Source: Streptomyces sp. NRRL S-350
GTDB taxonomy: Bacteria > Actinomycetota > Actinomycetes > Streptomycetales > Streptomycetaceae
NCBI RefSeq assembly: GCF_000719705.1
Contig: NZ_JOHO01000092.1
Span: forward strand, 1 to 17,368
DNA: 17,368 bases
Reading direction: 5' to 3'
Shown here: positions 12,444 to 17,368 of the stretch, piece after piece
Position numbering within the stretch: the first letter of the stretch is position 1
Layout of the letters: each line of letters begins with the position of its first letter
Program-made: the position numbers and the translations under genes
Notes under the pieces: generated by a model
The model's input: the letters and a program-made list of their open reading frames with translations, nothing else
What the model was told of the DNA's origin: nothing
The model's database searches: none

Positions 12444-15005
12444 TCAGTCGGACCGGCCGGTCCAGGGCAGGAAGGGCGTGTCGGCCAGTGCGGTGCCGAG
12501 GGCGAGCAGCACGCCGGCCGAGCCGGTCGCCAGGTCCGCGGAGAGCCGCAGCAGCTGGTCGCCGGGGAAGGCGAGCCGGCCCCGGTAGGAGACCTGGTGC
12601 CAGGCCAGCAGGGCCCGCTGCCGGTCGGGCAGCGCCGCAGCGCCCGGTTCGGCTGCCCGGTGCCGGGTCAGCGCCGCGTAGCCGATCAGCCCCGCCCGGC
12701 CGTTGAACAGGCCGGGCTGGATGACGAACTCGGGCGCCGCGGCCAGGCGGATCGCCGGCTCGTGTCGAGCCGACGGGCTGTCCGGGCGGTGCTCCAGCAG
12801 CGCGTCCAGCACGAGGCCGATCCCGGTGCTGCCGGTCTCCAGGTACGGGAGCACCCGACGGCCGTCCGCGACCTGCAGACTGCCGTCCGTGACCAGCGTG
12901 CACCGGTCGAGGTCGAGCTCCAGCAAGGTCTCGGCCTGGTCGAGCAGCGCGCTCTCGCCGGTCTCCTCGTAGAGGCGGACCAGGGCGAGCGCGGCACCGG
13001 CGGCGCCGCCCAGCAGGCCCGCCCGACGCCGGGGATCGCCGCGGCCGGCCTTCTCCAGTACGGCGGCCGAGGCGAGGGCGAGCGCGAGCGACTCGTCCAG
13101 CAGCCGCCGCTCGCCGGTGGCCCGGGCGAAGTGCAGCAGGGTCAGGGCGATGCCGGGCCCGCCGGTGGCCAGATCCGGCCGGGGTTCGTCGTCCGGGGCG
13201 GTGGCGAGGCGGCTCAGCAGGTCGAGCGCCGCGCCGCGTTCGCCGAGCAGGTCCAGTACGTACGCCACGCCGTGTCCGCCGTGGTACAGCCCCGGTTCGG
13301 CCGGATGGTCGGCGGCCCGGACCAGCCAGCGGACGTGCTCGGGATCGATCGCGGCGCCGGTGGCGTGCAACGCGTACAGAACGCCGGCGGCGCCGTGGCC
13401 GAGGCCGAGGCCACCGTGGGTGAACTGGGCGACGTCGCCGGGGAAGAGCCGGTCGGCTCGCTCCGGGGTGGCCATCGCCGCGATCCCGGCGGCCAGCGAG
13501 TCACGGATCCGCGGCCAGTCGGCCTCCGGCGCCCTCAGCAGCGCGCCGAGCTCCGCGCGGCGCTCGCCCAGCTCGGGGCGGGCGGTCCGGCCGGCCGCGG
13601 GCGCCGGCCCGAGCAGACGGCGGATCGGGGCGGTGTAGCCGTCGGGCACCGGGAAGCGGCTCTCGATCGCGTCGGCGAGCTCGTCGGCCTTGCCCGGGTC
13701 CAACGCGGGCAGTTGCGCCAGCGGCAGGAAGAGCCACAGCCGGATCGCGGCCAGTGCGTACCGGTCGATCTGCTGACCGGTGTAGCCGGGCGGCGCCGCG
13801 AAGCCGGCCGCGCCGAGCGCCGGGCGGACGAAGTCGTCGACGGTACTGGCGAGTTCGAAGTCGATGAAGCAGACGTCGCCGTTCGGCCGGATGAGCACGT
13901 TGCGCGGGTGCAGGTCGCCGAAGACCACGCCGCGGGCGTGGATCGCCGTCACCACCCGCTCGATCCGGTCCGCGACCGCCAACGCCTCGCGGGTGTACTC
14001 GGCGACGACGGCCTCGTCGACGTCCGGGTGGGTCAGCGGGTAGCGGGCCGCCAGCCATTCGCTCAACGACCTGCCCTCGACGAACTCCTCGACCAGGAAC
14101 TCGTGTTCCCAGGCCGTCAGCAGCCCGCGCTGCTCGGGGACGCCGGGCACGCCCGACAACCGGAGCAGGATGTCGTGCTCGTTGCGCAGCCTGGTCACGG
14201 CGTCGACCCCGCGCTGGTCCAGCCCGGCGTGCGGCCGGGCCTCCTTCAGCACCAGGTGCGATCCGTCGGCGTCGTCCCGCGCCAGGTACACCCCGCCGGC
14301 GTTGGAGAAGTGCAGCGCCCGCTCGATGGAGTACGGCAGTCCGGTGTCCTGCTGCGCCGCCCGCGCGGCCAGGGCCGGCGCGATCACGGCCGGCACCGGC
14401 GCCCAGGACGGCACCGCGAAGCCGGGGCCGCGCACGTCCGGTACCGGACGGCCGTCCGGACCGGTCAGCGCGAGCACCTGCTCGCCCGCCTCGTTGCGGC
14501 AGTGCTGCTCCGCGAATCCGCCGTAGCGCAGGTAGAGCGGGCCCTCGCCCCAGCGCAGGTCGCTGAGGATGTACGGCCCCTTGCGGCCGGCCAGTGCAGT
14601 GCCCAGACCGTCGAGACATCGCTCCAACTGCGCGTCGTCCACCGGGTACAGCGTGCAGAACTTCCCACTGGCGCCGCGCGGGGCGTACTTGGAGTTCTGC
14701 ACCTGGAGGACCGGCAGTCCGCGCAGGAACTTGAACGCCACGCGTTCCCGCAGACAGAACGCGAAGACCTGCTCCAGCACCTCCTCGGCGTCCTCGGCAC
14801 GCGAGGACACGTGGATCTTCCAGCCCTGCGAGGGCAGTTGGACGCCCGCAGGCCGCACCACGGCCCAGATCTCCTGGTCCCCGCGCTGCCAGCCCGCCGG
14901 CAGCGGCCGGCTGACGGCGTCGAACTCCTCGTGAGCGCCCCAGCGACGGGGCGAGTCGTAGAAGAGCGGGTCGGCGAACGCGTAGACCTCGTAGCGGTTG
15001 TCCAA
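12444..15005 (-). CDS. Class III lanthipeptide synthetase LanKC
   Basis: The 853-aa enzyme has the three-part LanKC layout. Residues 1 to about 215 form the N-terminal lyase region, which removes phosphate from phospho-Ser/Thr to give dehydro residues. Residues about 225-440 are a Ser/Thr-kinase-like domain with K254 (LVLKEA), E276, the catalytic loop GDLHPRN (D364, N369) and metal-binding D382 in IDFE. Residues about 515-853 are a LanC-like cyclase domain with the repeated Gly motifs GLGHGAAGV, YHGGHGV, ATGGPGI, LLGGAAG, ETGSTGI, FNGRAGL and ATGSAGV. The Cys and Cys-His zinc ligands of class I/II cyclases are missing, as expected for class III. The TTG start at 15005 has AGGAGG 7 nt upstream (15013-15018). 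It is first of the synthetase-precursor-exporter set and resembles RamC/AmfT. A heptamer repeat directly precedes its ribosome binding site. Confidence 0.95.
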   Translation of the reverse strand: MDNRYEVYAFADPLFYDSPRRWGAHEEFDAVSRPLPAGWQRGDQEIWAVVRPAGVQLPSQGWKIHVSSRAEDAEEVLEQVFAFCLRERVAFKFLRGLPVLQVQNSKYAPRGASGKFCTLYPVDDAQLERCLDGLGTALAGRKGPYILSDLRWGEGPLYLRYGGFAEQHCRNEAGEQVLALTGPDGRPVPDVRGPGFAVPSWAPVPAVIAPALAARAAQQDTGLPYSIERALHFSNAGGVYLARDDADGSHLVLKEARPHAGLDQRGVDAVTRLRNEHDILLRLSGVPGVPEQRGLLTAWEHEFLVEEFVEGRSLSEWLAARYPLTHPDVDEAVVAEYTREALAVADRIERVVTAIHARGVVFGDLHPRNVLIRPNGDVCFIDFELASTVDDFVRPALGAAGFAAPPGYTGQQIDRYALAAIRLWLFLPLAQLPALDPGKADELADAIESRFPVPDGYTAPIRRLLGPAPAAGRTARPELGERRAELGALLRAPEADWPRIRDSLAAGIAAMATPERADRLFPGDVAQFTHGGLGLGHGAAGVLYALHATGAAIDPEHVRWLVRAADHPAEPGLYHGGHGVAYVLDLLGERGAALDLLSRLATAPDDEPRPDLATGGPGIALTLLHFARATGERRLLDESLALALASAAVLEKAGRGDPRRRAGLLGGAAGAALALVRLYEETGESALLDQAETLLELDLDRCTLVTDGSLQVADGRRVLPYLETGSTGIGLVLDALLEHRPDSPSARHEPAIRLAAAPEFVIQPGLFNGRAGLIGYAALTRHRAAEPGAAALPDRQRALLAWHQVSYRGRLAFPGDQLLRLSADLATGSAGVLLALGTALADTPFLPWTGRSD

Positions 15006-15012
15006 CGAGAAA

Positions 15013-15018
15013 CCTCCT
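15013..15018 (-). promoter_or_regulatory. Ribosome binding site fixing the LanKC TTG start
   Basis: AGGAGG on the minus strand lies 7 nt before TTG at 15005. It rules out the much longer in-frame extension upstream, which would translate the heptamer repeat. It touches the repeat array with no spacer. Confidence 0.88.
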
Positions 15019-15102
15019 CGGAGCACGGAGCACGGAGCACGGAGCACGGAGCACGGAGCACGGAGCACGGGGCACGGGGCACGGGGCACGGGGCACGGAG
15101 CA
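15019..15102. repeat. Heptamer tandem repeat (12 units) in the LanKC leader
   Basis: Twelve consecutive 7-bp units run without interruption: seven CGGAGCA, four CGGGGCA, then one CGGAGCA, followed by a decayed copy. On the transcribed-sense minus strand the units read TGCTCCG or TGCCCCG, the first containing CTCC that can pair with GGAG of the adjoining ribosome binding site. Such short perfect arrays are prone to copy-number change by slippage. Confidence 0.97.
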
Positions 15103-15745
15103 CAGGGCGTATGAGGGGACGGCGGCGGAAGCCCGGGCCGCCGGCACGGAGGGACCGCTGGGCGGGGCGCCACTTCACCGTCGGTCGGCCAGGAGTGCCG
15201 GCCGCGAGATGACCATCCGAAATATGCCGTCCGCCGGGTCCGTCCACAACAGCGCAAACGGAGCCCGATCCATGACATGTGCACAACGGAGTGCCCCGCG
15301 ACCCGTGAACGCGCCGGCAGGCGACCGCGCGCGCCTGTTCGACCGCCTGTGCCACCTTGCGCCGGAGTCCGCAGAGCGTCGACGACCGCGCCCGGCCGCC
15401 TCAGCCGGCCCCCCGACAGCGCCTGAGCTGCGCGGCAACGGTGCCGGGAGCCTCGCGGCGCCGGGCGGGAGACGGGCTCGGGCGGCACGCAGCGGGGGGC
15501 GCACGCCGTCGGGAGGCCGGTGATCCCACCAGGACTCGCCATCGGAATCAGCCGGCCGGTGCGCCCTCACCCCGCCGGTCCGGCGTCGTCGGCACGTGTG
15601 GACGGTCGTGCGCCTCCACCCCGATGTCGACCCGTGGCGGACGGGGAGGCGGGACACCGCCGCCCGGGAAGGCCCCGGCAGGGCACTGCCACGCGCCACG
15701 GGTGGCTACGAACGGCAACCGACCGCTATGGAACGCTACGAACGG
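15103..15745. other. Long intergenic region upstream of the LanKC gene
   Basis: No convincing gene was found in these 643 nt. The part at about 15205-15295 is poorer in GC than its surroundings (for example gaaatatg and ccacaacagcgcaaac), as expected for a promoter region. The rest is GC-rich and low in complexity. Near the right end, gctacgaacggc occurs twice (15705-15716 and 15735-15746), the second copy touching the stop codon of the membrane-protein gene. Short frames on both strands lack ribosome binding sites. Confidence 0.6.
15221..15249 (-). promoter_or_regulatory. Candidate promoter of the lanthipeptide locus
   Basis: On the minus strand TTGTGG (15249-15244) and CATATT (15226-15221) are separated by 17 nt in the only AT-richer patch of the upstream region. 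A start near 15213 would give a leader of about 210 nt carrying the whole heptamer array. The match is moderate and made by eye. Confidence 0.35.
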
Positions 15746-16267
15746 CTACCGGCGGGGCGACCCGCCGGTGGCCGCCCCGGCCGTCAGCCGGCGGTGGGTG
15801 GTCCGCACGATCTCGTGCCAGAACGGTGCGGCCGACAGGTAGCCGCCGAGCGCGGCGAGCACGCAGAACGAGACGTCGACGCTCACCCGGCCCTGCTTGG
15901 CCCAGTAGACGTCCTGCAGGTCCAGCAGCAGCGCGAACTCGTCCGTGATCAGGGCCGTGCCCGCACCGTAGACGGCGGCCACCGCCGGGTGGCCGACCGC
16001 CTTCTCGTCACCGCGGACGGCCACCAGGCCGACCCCGGCCAGCGCCGCGATGCCGATGTTGTAGTGGTGCAGGTGCTTTCCGCCGGCCGACACGTTCCCC
16101 CAGGGCAGCCAGCCCCCCTTGATCCCGTGCGTGATGAACCGCACCGTGCCGAAGGTGGTGCCGAACGCCGCCCACATCACCACCAGCGACCGCTGCGTCG
16201 GCGTCAGCTGCCGGTCCACCACCCGCCGCCACTCGTCCACCAGCCGCTTGTGCGTCGCCGTTGCCAT
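15746..16267 (-). CDS. Small integral membrane protein of unknown function
   Basis: I do not recognise a named family for this 173-aa protein, though its pattern looks like conserved actinobacterial membrane proteins. It has about four hydrophobic segments (27-43, 68-85, 93-113 and 127-150). Polar residues cluster in and between them: HG at 47-48, HLHHYN at 65-70, TDEF at 108-111 and DLQDVYW at 116-122. His and Asp residues so placed could bind a metal or act in catalysis within the membrane, but this is inference. The ATG at 16267 follows GGAGGT with a GGC spacer; an earlier in-frame ATG at 16336 lacks a good site. A -10-like TAGCGT is at 16306-16311 on the minus strand. It is divergent from the GNAT gene and upstream of the lanthipeptide locus in the same direction, with a 740-nt gap, so co-transcription is doubtful. 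Confidence 0.75.
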   Translation of the reverse strand: MATATHKRLVDEWRRVVDRQLTPTQRSLVVMWAAFGTTFGTVRFITHGIKGGWLPWGNVSAGGKHLHHYNIGIAALAGVGLVAVRGDEKAVGHPAVAAVYGAGTALITDEFALLLDLQDVYWAKQGRVSVDVSFCVLAALGGYLSAAPFWHEIVRTTHRRLTAGAATGGSPRR

Positions 16268-16452
16268 GCCACCGACCTCCGACCACCGTCCGGCCCCCAC
16301 GGCCGACGCTAATCGAGGTCCGGCCCGCCCACCCACAACTGGTCACCCAGGTGGCGGAGGCCGGCCCGTCCGCTGTGGCGCCGCCGGTGAGCCGGCGCCT
16401 CGCCGTGGAATCGGCTTGCCCGTGCGGTCCGTCCTGGGGCAGGGTCCGTACC

Positions 16453-16959
16453 ATGCCCGAACAGTACGAACTGGAACTGCGCAGCCTGAGCTCCGACGAC
16501 TGGTCGCTCTGGCGCGACCTCCGCCTGGCCGCCCTCGCGGAGGCTCCCCATGCCTTCGGCTCCACCCTCGCCGACTGGCAGGGCTCCGGCGACCGCGAGG
16601 AGCGCTGGCGCTCCCGGCTGGAGATCCCCGGCGCCCTGGACCTGGTGGCGGTCCTCGACGGCACCCCCGTTGCCATGGCCAGCGGCATCCCGGCCGACGA
16701 GGACCAGTCCGCCGCCGAGCTGATCTCCCTGTGGGTCGGCCCGCTCGCCCGTGGCCGGGGTGTCGGCGACCGCCTCATCGCCGAGATCGCCCGATGGGCG
16801 GCAGGCGAGGGCTACCGGACCCTCAAACTCGCCGTCATGCCCCACAACGACGCCGCCATCACCCTCTACCGCCGCAACGGCTTCGCCGACACCGACGAAC
16901 TCGGCGATCTCCTCGACGACGGCACCACCCGCGAACTCGTCCTGGGCAAGGCCCTGTAG
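16453..16959 (+). CDS. GNAT family N-acetyltransferase
   Basis: The 168-aa product is a single-domain GNAT acyltransferase using acetyl-CoA. The cofactor-binding motif A is LWVGPLARGRGVGDRLI (93-109) with the RGRGVG pyrophosphate loop at 100-105. Motif B follows at about 124-143, KLAVMPHNDAAITLYRRNGF, with N132 and Y139 in the usual places. The N-terminal part (LRSLSSDDWSLWRDLRLAAL) is the acceptor-binding side, with a tolerance-protein-like look (EAPHAFGSTLADW), but the substrate cannot be assigned. The ATG at 16453 is preferred over upstream in-frame starts because AGGG stands 8 nt before it and the length fits the family. A strong palindromic terminator lies 63 nt after the stop. Confidence 0.92.
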   Translation: MPEQYELELRSLSSDDWSLWRDLRLAALAEAPHAFGSTLADWQGSGDREERWRSRLEIPGALDLVAVLDGTPVAMASGIPADEDQSAAELISLWVGPLARGRGVGDRLIAEIARWAAGEGYRTLKLAVMPHNDAAITLYRRNGFADTDELGDLLDDGTTRELVLGKAL

Positions 16960-17022
16960 CGGCCGTCCCTGGCAGCGGCGGCCCGCCGTGCCGCGGGCCC
17001 CGGAACCGCCTGCGCACAGCAG

Positions 17023-17054
17023 GAAGGACCCCGGCCGCGCGGCCGGGGTCCTTC
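17023..17054. terminator. Strong bidirectional terminator
   Basis: A perfect 32-bp inverted repeat (stem of up to 14 bp around a central GCGC) starts 63 nt after the GNAT stop and lies 105 nt past the stop of the convergent glycosidase gene. A short CTTC follows. A smaller hairpin, GTCCAC-GCT-GTGGAC at 17087-17101, lies between it and the glycosidase gene. Confidence 0.8.
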
Positions 17055-17158
17055 GAGTCGGTGAGTACCGGTCAGTGGGTGCGGTCGTCCACGCTGTGGA
17101 CAGCCCGTCCGCGGGTCGGCGGACAGCACCCCGTCGCGGTCACCGCGAGTCGGGCGGG

Positions 17159-17368
17159 TCAGTGCTGCAGGGTGAGCAGGCCCGGCCGGTACGGCAGTTG
17201 CAGGTAGGGGGCGCCGTCCGAGGAGGGGGACCTGCCCTGGTAGAGGAGCTGCAGGTTGCAGGGGTCGACGGTCATGGTCTGGTCGGGGTTGTTGCGGACG
17301 AGGTCGCCGTGGCTGATGTCGTTGGTCCAGGTGGCGCCGCTGTTGGCCTTGCCCGCGAAGGGGTTGCT
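17159..17368 (-). CDS. C-terminal part of GH62-type alpha-L-arabinofuranosidase (partial)
   Basis: An open frame enters from the window end and stops at 17159, giving 69 C-terminal residues. The sequence contains [45 protein letters not shown] and [11 protein letters not shown]. This is the closing part of secreted GH62 arabinofuranosidases as I know them from Streptomyces, which remove arabinose side chains from xylan and arabinan. The catalytic acids, signal peptide and any carbohydrate-binding module lie outside the window. The 5' end is missing because of the window edge, not a mutation. It is convergent with the GNAT gene. A related arabinan-active family cannot be fully excluded from this fragment. 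Confidence 0.82.
   Translation of the reverse strand, partial: SNPFAGKANSGATWTNDISHGDLVRNNPDQTMTVDPCNLQLLYQGRSPSSDGAPYLQLPYRPGLLTLQH

Noticed and set aside
12444..15005. Eukaryotic-type Ser/Thr kinase or class IV LanL
   Set aside because: The kinase-like domain is flanked by a LanKC-type N-terminal region and a cyclase domain without zinc ligands; class IV enzymes keep the zinc-binding Cys/His residues.
15019..15102. CRISPR array
   Set aside because: Units are 7 bp with no spacers; it is a simple tandem repeat.
12339..15212. 957-aa plus-strand open frame
   Set aside because: Antisense to LanKC, whose kinase and cyclase motifs are unambiguous; the plus-strand translation has no domain pattern.
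15175..15273. 32-aa minus-strand frame (MDRAPFALLWTDPADG...)
   Set aside because: No ribosome binding site, poor codon usage for this genome (ATA, TTT), and it overlaps the likely promoter; a leader peptide is not excluded but unsupported.
15209..15523. 104-aa plus-strand frame divergent from LanKC
   Set aside because: Poorly placed AGGAG (13 nt), Pro/Arg/Ala-rich low-complexity sequence and no recognisable domain.
15006..15542. N-terminal extension of LanKC through the heptamer array (SVLRAPC-type repeats)
   Set aside because: AGGAGG 7 nt before TTG 15005 and the normal 853-aa LanKC length indicate the shorter start; the extension is repeat and low complexity.

Overview
The window is very GC-rich DNA with strong third-position GC bias, GTG/TTG starts, actinobacterial promoter-like hexamers (TAGGCT) and gene content typical of Streptomycetaceae (Streptomyces or Kitasatospora). 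No species can be named from the sequence alone. Bases 1-36 are not genomic: they match an Illumina Nextera/Tn5 adapter ending in the 19-bp Tn5 mosaic end. Genuine sequence starts at about base 37, so this is the end of a draft contig.

Left part (87-3024, plus strand): a YcaC-like isochorismatase-family hydrolase, a DoxX-family membrane protein and a DUF1275/YoaK-family membrane protein form a tight run, the last two overlapping. They are followed by a secreted protein built from two glyoxalase/VOC-like halves. A pair of mutually exclusive hairpins closes this block against the convergent next one. Middle-left (3070-6372, minus strand): two paralogous AraC-family regulators flank an HSL-type alpha/beta hydrolase whose usual HGGG oxyanion motif is altered. 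Middle (6605-10124): an NTF2-like protein translationally coupled to an SGNH/GDSL hydrolase (plus), a PadR-family regulator (minus, probably leaderless), and a membrane-anchored FMN/Fe-S glutamate-synthase-like oxidoreductase (plus).

Most interesting part (10211-15273, minus strand): a compact class III lanthipeptide locus. In transcription order it holds a LanKC synthetase (lyase-kinase-cyclase, 853 aa, TTG start), a 45-aa precursor peptide at 12179-12316, and one ABC exporter (587 aa). The precursor has an ILDLQ leader motif and two tandem SxxSxxxC labionin motifs, with the same motif geometry as SapB/AmfS, the morphogenetic surfactants of Streptomyces. LanKC should phosphorylate and eliminate core Ser residues and cyclise them onto Cys; the exporter should secrete the product. 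No ramB-like second transporter, RamR-like regulator or dedicated protease is visible. A heptamer tandem repeat lies directly against the LanKC ribosome binding site, and a second tandem repeat lies shortly ahead of the transporter start.

Right part (15746-17368): a small conserved-looking membrane protein (minus), a GNAT acetyltransferase (plus), a strong bidirectional terminator, and the C-terminal 69 residues of a probable GH62 alpha-L-arabinofuranosidase (minus) running off the window end. I see no tRNA, rRNA, CRISPR array or genuine mobile element.
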